64,000 nucleotides of DNA from Bacteroidales bacterium (GTDB lineage: Bacteria > Bacteroidota > Bacteroidia > Bacteroidales > Salinivirgaceae). Both the position numbers and the translations under genes were made by a program. The notes beneath the pieces are model-generated. The model made no database searches. It was not told the origin of the DNA and saw only the letters and a list, made by a program, of their open reading frames with translations. The stretch spans positions 1 to 64,000 of the forward strand of contig JAAYQU010000049.1 in NCBI GenBank assembly GCA_012519055.1, in the 5' to 3' direction. Shown here in pieces: positions 9,344 through 20,292 of this stretch. Every line of letters begins with the position of its first letter. Positions within the stretch are counted from its first letter, which is position 1.

Positions 9344-11080
9344 ATGAGAGCATTTGGAAATATTTACAGGTCGGTGAAATATGTGATAATAACTATTATT
9401 GCTTTTTTTGTTTTTCAGTCATGTACTTCGGAAAAGAAACTGCCAAATAGGAACAATCAGATTTTTAAAGAGAATTATACATATTTCGCAAATGATGAGT
9501 TAAAGATTTCATTAAAATATTTTGCTGATTACGATTTTCAAGAAGTTTATGACCGTAACATAAAACGTTCTTATGACAGCCGTGTTATGAGAAAATATTT
9601 CAAAAAGAAATATTTTGTCTATGCTAACAAAACATTTATAGAGCCTTTATTTGAAAGTGCTCTTTTTATCGTACCTGAAGCTAAGTTTAACAAATCAGAT
9701 TTAAGGTCGTTTACTGAACACAAATTGGAAAATCAAAATATTTTTTATCAACACGTTGATAGCTTGGATTATACAAAGTATAGAATATATCCGTATGCCG
9801 AGCAGAACAGTTTTCTGCTTTTTGCATATAAAGCAAAAAACAGGTCGCATTTTTTTAATATTAAAGAGTTTGAAAATTATATTTTTCCTTCGTTAACAAT
9901 GGGTGCGAACTATAAAAAACATGTTCTGCAATCTCCATTCGATGCGGCTAATCAATCATTTTTTGCAATTGACAGCTCACTGAACTATCTTGCTCCTGTT
10001 GCAATGTTGGAAATGTATAAAAAGCAGTTTGAAGAGCAGTACCATGTGTATATTCAGGCATTAGCAACATATACCTCTTTTGTCGAAAATCACGACTCTT
10101 TACAAAATTATTTAAAATTCTGGATTGATAATACAAAATATCGGCTAAATAGAGATATTTATTTCGATACCTCAAAAATGGCTTTTGATGAGAGTTTTAT
10201 CGAGCAGTTGAAAGTTATTGCCGATACAAATCGGGTAATTATGCTTAACGAAAATCACTTTGTTCCGAAAGACAGATTGATGATGTATAACTTGCTGGAT
10301 TTATTTGCAAAGAGGGGATATAAGTATCTTGCGATCGAAGCTATTTGGGAAGATGGAGACACCTTAACTCAAAGAGGTTATCCTATTTTATCGTCAGGAT
10401 TTTATACCCGTGAACCGACCATGTCAAATATGATTAGAAAAGCTATCTCTTTGGGATTTAAGATAGTAAATTACGATGCGTGGAAGGGAAATAGAGATTC
10501 TTTGCAGGCGAGAAACATCTTTGAAAAAACAATACAACAAGATAGTAGCGCGAAAGTTTTAGTACATGCCGGTATTGGGCATATTAACGAAACAAGAGAA
10601 CATGGTAAGAGAAAAAACATGGCAGGCTATTTTTACGATATTTCCGGAATCAATCCATTTACAATAGATCAATTAGAGTTTATGCCTCTATTGCATTTGT
10701 TTGAAAATCACTACGTAGGGATTATACAAAAAAATGATTTCCCACAAAATGGAAAAGTTATTAATGTAGATGCCTATCTTTTGAACAATCTTGATTTCGA
10801 GAATGATTATTTCGGCAATTCAAGAGAGACCTTTGTCGTAAAAATAGACTCGCTCGATAATCCCTATGAAGATGAAACTTTTGTTGCATATTTGTACATA
10901 AAAAGTGAATATGAGCAACATGCCAATAAAGCAATTCCAATATCTGTAAAATTAATTAACTATCGACAAGAAAAGGTAATATATAAAATAGACTTATGTG
11001 ACAAAAACGAACTGCTGTTCATAGTTCGCGACAGATTTAACCAAATTGTATTTGTAAAACCAGTTTCGTTAATAAGATAA
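9344..11080 (+). CDS. Lipoprotein with a Tiki/ChaN-like C-terminal domain
   Basis: 578 aa. The N terminus is a lipoprotein signal (IIAFFVFQSC, lipidated Cys at about residue 27). The first ~280 residues are alpha-helical-looking and not recognised. From about residue 295 the sequence reads VIMLNENHFVPKDR, then KYLAIEAIWEDGD, and later VLVHAGIGHINE. This spacing of Asn-Glu-x-His, Ile-Glu-Ala and a late Gly-His resembles the ChaN/Tiki/EreA-like fold that binds metal or haem or acts as a metalloprotease. The assignment is by motif pattern only and is tentative. It is surface- or periplasm-facing and sits between two exported enzymes, but nothing ties it to them functionally. Confidence 0.55.
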   Translation: MRAFGNIYRSVKYVIITIIAFFVFQSCTSEKKLPNRNNQIFKENYTYFANDELKISLKYFADYDFQEVYDRNIKRSYDSRVMRKYFKKKYFVYANKTFIEPLFESALFIVPEAKFNKSDLRSFTEHKLENQNIFYQHVDSLDYTKYRIYPYAEQNSFLLFAYKAKNRSHFFNIKEFENYIFPSLTMGANYKKHVLQSPFDAANQSFFAIDSSLNYLAPVAMLEMYKKQFEEQYHVYIQALATYTSFVENHDSLQNYLKFWIDNTKYRLNRDIYFDTSKMAFDESFIEQLKVIADTNRVIMLNENHFVPKDRLMMYNLLDLFAKRGYKYLAIEAIWEDGDTLTQRGYPILSSGFYTREPTMSNMIRKAISLGFKIVNYDAWKGNRDSLQARNIFEKTIQQDSSAKVLVHAGIGHINETREHGKRKNMAGYFYDISGINPFTIDQLEFMPLLHLFENHYVGIIQKNDFPQNGKVINVDAYLLNNLDFENDYFGNSRETFVVKIDSLDNPYEDETFVAYLYIKSEYEQHANKAIPISVKLINYRQEKVIYKIDLCDKNELLFIVRDRFNQIVFVKPVSLIR

Positions 11081-11082
11081 TA

Positions 11083-11110
11083 GTAAAGACGGAGCATGCT
11101 CCGTCTCTAC
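11083..11110. repeat. Dispersed 28-nt palindrome, copy 2
   Basis: GTAAAGACGGAGCA followed by TGCTCCGTCTCTAC, starting 2 nt after the stop of the lipoprotein gene. Only one arm position (A at position 4) fails to pair. It could act as a terminator-like hairpin for the upstream gene, but no T-run follows. Confidence 0.85.
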
Positions 11111-11130
11111 GATACTTTACAAACTTTTAA

Positions 11131-14280
<3,150 letters not shown>

Positions 14281-14325
14281 AAGCAATGAGTAATTTTTTA
14301 TTTATCAGTTGAATGTCAGGATAAT

Positions 14326-14353
14326 GTAGAGACGGAGCATGCTCCGTCTCTAC
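14326..14353. repeat. Dispersed 28-nt palindrome, copy 3 (perfect)
   Basis: GTAGAGACGGAGCA followed by its exact reverse complement TGCTCCGTCTCTAC, 45 nt after the lacZ stop. All 14 pairs are Watson-Crick. Confidence 0.9.
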
Positions 14354-14376
14354 TTCTTAATATTCCTTAACTCCTT

Positions 14377-14504
14377 ATACCGATTGGACATACACGATAG
14401 TCCAAACTTCACTATTGTTCGTTTGAACAATGTGTCTGTAACATCGGTATTTACAATTGTAAAATTTTAAAAAGATTAGGCTATTTTAAAATTACAATTG
14501 GTAT
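14377..14504. repeat. Structured intergenic region between lacZ and the GH20 gene
   Basis: Outer arms ATACCGAT (14377-14384) and ATCGGTAT (14443-14450) enclose two hairpins: TTGGAC...GTCCAA (14384-14405, 10-nt loop) and ATTGTTC-GTTT-GAACAAT (14414-14431). The set can be drawn as a three-way junction. Immediately after it, 14481-14504 is the reverse complement of 47681-47704 with 23 of 24 bases matching. No coding frame is seen in the 366-nt gap. A possible -7 box, TACTTTTG, lies at 14605-14612. Confidence 0.5.
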
Positions 14505-14646
14505 TAATGGTTCAGAAACAAAAAAAATCAGTATAAATCCGTCTAAACTGTGTTTTCTGTGCTCCTAAAAAGGGCATTTGTAGCAAAATAATTTTGAACT
14601 GAATTACTTTTGTGCTTACTTTGTATATACCAAAATCATAAGAAAC

Positions 14647-16977
14647 ATGGAAAGTGAAAAACAAGTCAATTCAGGATATTACAACAAATCCGATTATATC
14701 TGGATATCGGTTGCCTCAATATTTTTGATAGTTCTTATAATCATAGGTTTAACCCGGGAAAGTGTTCAGGAGCCATATAATCAAGGGATAAATATTATTC
14801 CGAAACCCAACAGTATTATTATGGGAGAGGGTGTTTTTGAAATAAACAGAAAAACGGTTTTTGTTGTTGCAGAGAGTTTGCAAACAGTGAAAACTATAGT
14901 AAATCTGAAAAACAAGATAAAAACAGCCACTGGATTGAATTTAAAAACGGTCACTGTAAAGCCCAAATCAAATTTTATTGAGATATTTTTGGATCATGCA
15001 GACACTAATGGAACAGAGGGTTATACATTAGTAGTTAAACCAAATTTCGTAAAAGTTAGCTCTTCGGCATTAGCGGGAATTCATAATGGATTACAAAGTC
15101 TTTTGCATCTTTTACCTGCAGAAATAGAGTGTCTTAGAAAAAAGGCTACAGTTGATTGGCTTATACCTTCGGTAACAATAAACGATTCTCCCCGTTTTCG
15201 CTGGAGGGGCATGCACTTAGATGTTTGCCGTCATTTTTTACCTGTCGAGGAAATTAAAAAGCATATAGACATGATTTCCAGATATAAGCTAAATACGTTG
15301 CATTTGCACTTAACAGATGATCAGGCGTGGCGTATCGAGATAAAGAAATATCCTTTGTTGACTCAAATTGGCTCGAAAAGAATTGAGGGCGAGGGGTTTG
15401 AGCATAGTGGATATTACACACAGGAGCAGATTAAAGATATCGTTCAGTACGCAGCCGACCGATTTGTAAATATTGTTCCCGAAATAGAGATGCCGGGACA
15501 CGCTTTAGCTGCATTGTCGGGATATCCGAACCTATCGTGTACAGGAGGACCATTCACTCCGCGTATTATTTGGGGAGTGGAAGAAGATGTTTTTTGTGCA
15601 GGAAAAGAGGAGACCTTTCAGTTTTTGGAAGATGTTATTAACGAGGTGGTTACGCTGTTTCCATACGAATATTTTCATATCGGAGGCGATGAATGTCCAA
15701 AAGACCGATGGAAAGAGTGTGAACTATGCCAAGAACGTATTAAAAATGAGAACCTTAAAGATGAGCATGAATTGCAAAGCTACTTTGTAAAGCGAATTGA
15801 AAAGGTTTTGCTATCGCATAATAAAAAGATGGTTGGTTGGGATGAAATTCTTGAAGGAGGGTTGGCTTCATCTGCAACCGTAATGTCGTGGCGTGGAGAG
15901 CAGGGAGGAATAGAAGCAGCCAATATGGGACACGATGTTGTTATGACACCCGGAAGTCACTGTTACTTAGACCATTATCAAGGCTCGCCTAAGGTCGAAC
16001 CCGTTGCGATTGGTGGTATGACAACCTTAGAGAAAGTTTATAGCTACGAACCGATACCAGATAAAATAAATCCCGAAAATACTCACCATATACTCGGAGC
16101 TCAGGGAAACAATTGGTCTGAATATCTTTATAAGCCTGAGAGAGTCGATTATATCGTATATCCACGCATTTTTGCATTAGCAGAAGTTAATTGGACAACA
16201 CCAGAATTGAAAGACTTTAATTATTTTCTCATGCGACTTGATAATCATCATGTTCGTATGGATTTGAAGAAAATTAATTATCATATTCCGTTACCAGAAG
16301 GTCCTGCAAATGTAGAAGCATTTGTAGATTCTATCATTATTGCATTTACAACGTCACGAGATATAGATATTGTTTATACAACTGATGAAAGTGAACCTCA
16401 CCATAAGTCTGAGCGCTATGAAAGACCGTTGGTTTTTAAGGAAAGTGCTATTTTAAAAGTGGCAACCGTGTTAAAAACCGGTAAAACAAGTCCGGTAAGG
16501 ACAATAAATATCATTAAGCAAGAGTACGCGCCATCAGTAAAATCGGAGGAAATTACAAATGGGATAAAAGTTTCTCTAACCAATGGAATATTCCGCAAAG
16601 TAAGCGATATTGACAAAGTCAAAGAGTGGGCAGATACAACTATTGAAAATATGAACCGTTTTCATAGACTTTTTAATATAAAAAAACCTTCTGCCGCTAT
16701 TGCTACAGGATTTATTAAGATTCCTGAAAATGGTGTTTATCGGTTCTCCACAAATGCCGATCACTTTTATATAAATGATAATCTGCTGATTAACAATGAG
16801 GGAGAGGTGAAAAAATATTCCCGTAACGACGCAACAATTGCTCTTGAAGCAGGACTACATCGTGTAAAATTTATTGTTATTAATGGTATAACTGGAGGCT
16901 GGCCCCAAGCCTGGAATGGTCGCTGGTTAGATATATCAACTGACGGAAAGAATTTTACGGCTGCGGAGTTTTATTAG
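14647..16977 (+). CDS. Beta-N-acetylhexosaminidase, glycoside hydrolase family 20
   Basis: 776 aa. Removes terminal N-acetylglucosamine or N-acetylgalactosamine from glycans. A single N-terminal helix (YIWISVASIFLIVLIIIG, residues about 18-35) follows a short polar start, so it is membrane-anchored or weakly signal-like, facing the periplasm. The GH20b-type alpha/beta domain spans about 50-175. The catalytic barrel begins RFRWRGMHLDVCRHFLP, continues with LHLHLTDDQAWRIEIKKYP, and carries the catalytic pair Asp348-Glu349 in HIGGDECPKDRW. A chitobiase-type C-terminal segment (IDIVYTTDESEPHHKS) and a PA14-like tail (PENGVYRFSTNADHFYIN) follow. All key residues are present. Confidence 0.93.
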   Translation: MESEKQVNSGYYNKSDYIWISVASIFLIVLIIIGLTRESVQEPYNQGINIIPKPNSIIMGEGVFEINRKTVFVVAESLQTVKTIVNLKNKIKTATGLNLKTVTVKPKSNFIEIFLDHADTNGTEGYTLVVKPNFVKVSSSALAGIHNGLQSLLHLLPAEIECLRKKATVDWLIPSVTINDSPRFRWRGMHLDVCRHFLPVEEIKKHIDMISRYKLNTLHLHLTDDQAWRIEIKKYPLLTQIGSKRIEGEGFEHSGYYTQEQIKDIVQYAADRFVNIVPEIEMPGHALAALSGYPNLSCTGGPFTPRIIWGVEEDVFCAGKEETFQFLEDVINEVVTLFPYEYFHIGGDECPKDRWKECELCQERIKNENLKDEHELQSYFVKRIEKVLLSHNKKMVGWDEILEGGLASSATVMSWRGEQGGIEAANMGHDVVMTPGSHCYLDHYQGSPKVEPVAIGGMTTLEKVYSYEPIPDKINPENTHHILGAQGNNWSEYLYKPERVDYIVYPRIFALAEVNWTTPELKDFNYFLMRLDNHHVRMDLKKINYHIPLPEGPANVEAFVDSIIIAFTTSRDIDIVYTTDESEPHHKSERYERPLVFKESAILKVATVLKTGKTSPVRTINIIKQEYAPSVKSEEITNGIKVSLTNGIFRKVSDIDKVKEWADTTIENMNRFHRLFNIKKPSAAIATGFIKIPENGVYRFSTNADHFYINDNLLINNEGEVKKYSRNDATIALEAGLHRVKFIVINGITGGWPQAWNGRWLDISTDGKNFTAAEFY

Positions 16978-17034
16978 AGTTTATAATGTGCTAAATATCA
17001 AATACATGTAGGAAAATGTATCCGCATTCTTTAA

Positions 17035-17057
17035 TTGTGCAAGTGCCACTTGCACAA
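17035..17057. repeat. Palindrome with 11-bp arms, possible terminator
   Basis: TTGTGCAAGTG, one C, then CACTTGCACAA, 58 nt after the GH20 stop. The arms match perfectly. AAATTATTTGG follows rather than a clean T-run, so it could be a dispersed repeat instead of a terminator. Confidence 0.6.
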
Positions 17058-17158
17058 ATTATTTGGTATCATTGTATCAGTTAAAAATTAAGCAAGCCAA
17101 ATTTTTTCTCTAAAGACTTAGAGTTTTGGTCTTTTTGGGATAGAATCGTACCTTTGTT

Positions 17159-17344
17159 TGTCCGTAGGACAACATATGATTAACCATAGGCGCAAGCCTA
17201 TGGGTGTGCTACAGCACACAACCCCACCCGTAGGGTGGCACATTGCTTTATCGCATAGTGTCGCCCTACGGGCGAAAGTCGAGGGGGGGACACCGTTTCC
17301 GTAAGATAAATCTTACGGTTAATCACATATTGTCCTACGGACAA
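17159..17344. repeat. Seven-hairpin element bounded by a long inverted repeat
   Basis: Outer arms 17159-17185 and 17317-17343 are inverted copies of each other (25 of 27 positions). Each arm end also folds on itself. In order the hairpins are: TGTCC-GTA-GGACA (17159-17171); CCATAGGC-GCAA-GCCTATGG (17184-17203); GTGTGC-TACA-GCACAC (17204-17219); CCACCC-GTA-GGGTGG (17224-17238); TCGCCC-TAC-GGGCGA (17261-17275); CCGTAAG-ATAAAT-CTTACGG (17299-17318); TTGTCC-TAC-GGACAA (17330-17344). Four of them share a GTA/TAC triloop. There is no coding frame. It could be a non-coding RNA, a MITE-like unit or a nest of REP-like repeats. Confidence 0.85.
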
Positions 17345-17351
17345 TTCCTAA

Positions 17352-17512
17352 TTCCGACCTCACTTCGATGGTTTTTGAGCCTGTGTTTCGGTGGTTATTG
17401 AGCCTGTCAAAATATAAAATCAGTGACCGTTTCCCAGTGCACCGCTCGGCTCCCACTTGTACCTTGCACCTTTTACCTTGTACCTTTCTTGCACCTTCTA
17501 CTTGTCTATCAC
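17352..17512. repeat. Degenerate intergenic repeat modules
   Basis: Carries CACTTCGATGG, GTTATTGAGCCTGTCAAAAT, CCCAGTGCACC, and the module CCTTGCACCTTTTACCTT with further degenerate copies (TACCTTTCTTGCACC, TTCTACTTGT). The same modules in the same order occur at 1786-1862. There is no credible protein here; the open frame crossing it is of repeat composition. Confidence 0.55.
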
Positions 17513-18478
17513 CTAAGATAAGTTCTCAAACTTCTCAAGCATCTGATTATTCAAACCATTTAAAAAGTCGACAACGCTCATTCGCTTTTTCCCTGCTTGT
17601 TGTAGTTCAGTGATATGATACCAACCATCTGATACTGCAACTTTTATGCTGTCTTTGTTGCTTACTACTGTACCTATTCCTTTATTGTTGTTTGAATTTT
17701 CATAAAAGCCGTCGTATATTTTTATTCCAACTGTTTTGTCAGCCAAAACCGTCTCTGTATAAGCACCCGGATATGGGTTTAATCCTCTAATGAAATTGTG
17801 AATTACCTCGCCCTTAGCGTTCCAATTAATACGACAAAATTCTTTGTCTAATTTCGGCGCGTTTTTTAATTTTTCGTTCTCCAAAACATTTTGCGGAGTC
17901 TCCTTATAGCTACCCTTAACAATTGATTCGACCGTGTGATGTAGAACCTTAGCGCCCTCAATCATCAATTTATCGTGCAGTGTTCCAGCGTTGTCGGTGG
18001 GGAGTATAGGAATCTCTTTTGAGTCGATAATGTTTCCTGTATCTATTTCGTGTTTCAGGAAAAAAGTTGTTACACCTGTTTTTGTTTCACCGTTGATAAT
18101 AGCGTGGTTTATAGGCGCAGCTCCACGGTATTGCGGTAACAAGCTCGCATGCAGATTGATAGAGCCTAAGCGTGGCAGACTCCAAACTGATTCAGGCAAC
18201 ATTCTGAATGCCACAATTACCGCCAAATCAGGGTTTAAGAGCGCCAAAGCTTCTATAAAATCGCTACTTTTCAGATTTGTTGGTTGCAAAACCGGAAGAC
18301 CTACCGATTGAGCAAACTCCTTAACCGGAGTGGGAGTGAGCTTCTGTCCGCGTCCGCGAGGTTTATCGGGAGCTGTAACAACAGCAACTATATTAAAATG
18401 TTGGTGCAATATTTTAAGTGACTCCACAGCAAAGTCGGGTGTTCCCATGAACACTATCTTAAAATTATCAGCTGTCAT
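17513..18478 (-). CDS. fmt: Methionyl-tRNA formyltransferase
   Basis: 321 aa, the usual length. Transfers the formyl group from 10-formyltetrahydrofolate to Met-tRNA(fMet) for initiation. The N-terminal formyltransferase fold opens KIVFMGTPDFAVESL. The signature with the catalytic residues is present as INLHASLLPQYRGAAPINHAIING, read in two parts (HASLLPQYRGAAP and NHAIING), and the folate-site Asp lies in HEIDTGNI. The C-terminal OB-like tRNA-binding domain starts around residue 205 (CRINWNAKGEVIHNFIRGLNP). It lies 7 nt downstream of the GH16-like gene on the same strand and is probably cotranscribed with it. Confidence 0.96.
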   Translation of the reverse strand: MTADNFKIVFMGTPDFAVESLKILHQHFNIVAVVTAPDKPRGRGQKLTPTPVKEFAQSVGLPVLQPTNLKSSDFIEALALLNPDLAVIVAFRMLPESVWSLPRLGSINLHASLLPQYRGAAPINHAIINGETKTGVTTFFLKHEIDTGNIIDSKEIPILPTDNAGTLHDKLMIEGAKVLHHTVESIVKGSYKETPQNVLENEKLKNAPKLDKEFCRINWNAKGEVIHNFIRGLNPYPGAYTETVLADKTVGIKIYDGFYENSNNNKGIGTVVSNKDSIKVAVSDGWYHITELQQAGKKRMSVVDFLNGLNNQMLEKFENLS

Positions 18479-18485
18479 CGACGAT

Positions 18486-19886
18486 TTATTTTTGCTTTTC
18501 GTAAACCCTTATTGTATCAACTATTAAGTTTGCGGGCAAATTTTCGGTTTTTTCAAGCAATACGCTCGACAAACCCAAGTATAATGGATGTCTTGGAAGT
18601 ATTCCAGAATATTCGGCTACGGTATATCCGTTTATTTGCCACCTTAAAAAATTATGACCCCATTCAAGTGAATACAAAAAGTTTGATGCCAGATTTATTC
18701 CGGTTATTGTTTCCTCAAAATCGGGTTTATTTTGGTTTTTAAAAAAGAGTCTGACTTTTAATCCTTTTTTCGAGCCAGAGCAAAAAACTTCGATATGTGG
18801 AGTAATTGTTTCTGATCTTAAAAACATAGCATGAATGACCTCTTTTGATGATGTCATTCGGGCAAGAACCTCTATTTTGCCCTCTTGGAACCTAAAGCTG
18901 TGACCAGTATTTATCATTCCCGAAGTGTATTCAAAATCGCGCATTTTAAATCCAGAAGAGACCTGCCAACGTAAACCTCTAACATTCTCTTTTCTGGTTT
19001 CGATATTTATGCAACCGTCCTCAAATTTTAAATTTTTACCGTCTGTGTGAAACTGCAAATTTCCTTCTGGGACATAGCTTCTGCCTTGCAAATTTAGCAT
19101 CCCTTGGAAAGGAATAGGTATCCACTTACTGTCATCAAAACCTTCAAAAGTATCTTCGAATATTGGATTCCACTCTCTTGTAGCATCAAACTTGTTAGAT
19201 TTTAGGAGTTTGAAATACCAATTAATTTCTTTGTCTGATTTAAGCTCTTTCAGCTCTTGTTCGTTCCTATAACCTTCTGACTTTTCAAATTTTTTGGGAT
19301 CTAACAAATATTCTTTTCTATCTTTAAATTCGTCTGAGTTAATATACGATTTTAGCTCGTTATAACGATTTAAAGCAGAGCCGTTAAGAACCTTTTGATA
19401 TGTTTTGTACTCTTTTGAGTTTTTATATTTATTGTAAAACTTAATATCCTCGTTTCGCTTTAATTCTTTGAAAGCTTTAATTTGTTCTTTATCTTTTTCA
19501 ATCCCTTTCGAATTAATCAAGCTCTCCATTTCGGTATATTTGGATAGAAAATCAGAATCTTCTATCCTTTTGAATCGAGACAACGCCTCTTCATCTTTAA
19601 CTTTAAAAAATAATTTTAGCTCTTTGTTTTTGCAAAGATTTTTAAACTCAAGTTCATTTTTATGCTCCTCGCTTCCTTCATACTTGAGCTCTTGCAACTT
19701 TTTCTTAGTGTCGTAATGCTCTCGACTTTGCACAATTCTTTCTAATTCGTAGTACCGATTTAGTTTTTCGCCTTTAGCAAATGCGTCAAATTCGTTCATC
19801 TCTTTACGAAGCATCTCATTTTGCTTCACATATTTTTCAGTAGCAGGTAGCTGTCCGAAAAGTTTTTTAAAAAACAGGTTTACCAT
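18486..19886 (-). CDS. Repeat-rich helical protein with a GH16-like lectin domain, catalytic motif degenerate
   Basis: 466 aa, no signal peptide. Residues about 15-230 are charged and helical, with a loosely repeated unit of about 35-40 residues built on patterns such as S-x-E-x3-Y-x2-L (EYKTYQKVLNGSALNRYNEL, and DEFKDRKEYLLDPKKF). Residues about 236-466 have a concanavalin/GH16 pattern: FEDTFEGFDDSKWIP, GNLQFHTDGKNLKF, FRFQEGKIEVLARM. GH16 enzymes carry ExDxxE at the next strand. Here the equivalent is HIEVFC, so both catalytic Glu positions appear lost and the domain is probably a binding module. It sits directly upstream of fmt. Function not known. Confidence 0.6.
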   Translation of the reverse strand: MVNLFFKKLFGQLPATEKYVKQNEMLRKEMNEFDAFAKGEKLNRYYELERIVQSREHYDTKKKLQELKYEGSEEHKNELEFKNLCKNKELKLFFKVKDEEALSRFKRIEDSDFLSKYTEMESLINSKGIEKDKEQIKAFKELKRNEDIKFYNKYKNSKEYKTYQKVLNGSALNRYNELKSYINSDEFKDRKEYLLDPKKFEKSEGYRNEQELKELKSDKEINWYFKLLKSNKFDATREWNPIFEDTFEGFDDSKWIPIPFQGMLNLQGRSYVPEGNLQFHTDGKNLKFEDGCINIETRKENVRGLRWQVSSGFKMRDFEYTSGMINTGHSFRFQEGKIEVLARMTSSKEVIHAMFLRSETITPHIEVFCSGSKKGLKVRLFFKNQNKPDFEETITGINLASNFLYSLEWGHNFLRWQINGYTVAEYSGILPRHPLYLGLSSVLLEKTENLPANLIVDTIRVYEKQK

Positions 19887-20292
19887 ATCTTGTGTCGATA
19901 AATTGTTGTTTACTTAATTTTGGTTAGTTTGTTCAACTACTTATTACTCTGATTTCTAACAATATGTTTATTTTTATAAACAATTCGTAGAATTGAGTTT
20001 TAGGGGTTAAAGATACAAAACCGTATCGAAAAAACATTATGAAAGTAAAAATTTCTTAATTATTTTGATTTTTATGGACTAAATTAAACTACAAATTTAT
20101 AAAAAAATTGTGCAAAAATCGAAAATAGAATGCTTATGACACAAATGAAAGGATAAAGTAAAAGTTGTTGTATTTTACAACTTTTACTTTACAAACTTTT
20201 AGCTCGATAATTGTTATATTTGCCACTTGTTTAATTGAGAGCTTATCAAAATAAAAAATTACTTTTAAAATCACAGATAAACACCTGTATCT
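19887..20292. other. Divergent intergenic region upstream of mutL
   Basis: 406 nt, AT-rich, without a coding frame. A perfect 12-bp inverted repeat, AGTAAAAGTTGT (20157-20168) and ACAACTTTTACT (20077+100 to 20188, i.e. 20177-20188), has an 8-nt loop. It is followed by CTTTACAAACTTTTAGCT, related to the leader module seen before lacZ. A -7-like TATATTTG lies at 20215-20222, 71 nt before the mutL start, without a clear -33 box. On the other strand TAAATTTG (20099-20092) may serve the GH16-like gene. Confidence 0.5.

Noticed and set aside
14326-14353. Ordinary rho-independent terminator of lacZ
   Set aside because: The stem is long and GC-containing, but the 28-nt palindrome has no T-run, has near-zero loop and recurs elsewhere in different contexts, so a dispersed repeat is the better description.
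17159-17344. CRISPR array
   Set aside because: The hairpins have different stems and no constant direct repeat or regular spacer length.
17368-17613. 81-codon frame over the repeat modules near fmt
   Set aside because: Its composition comes from the CTTGCACC-type repeats, and its end overlaps fmt on the other strand.
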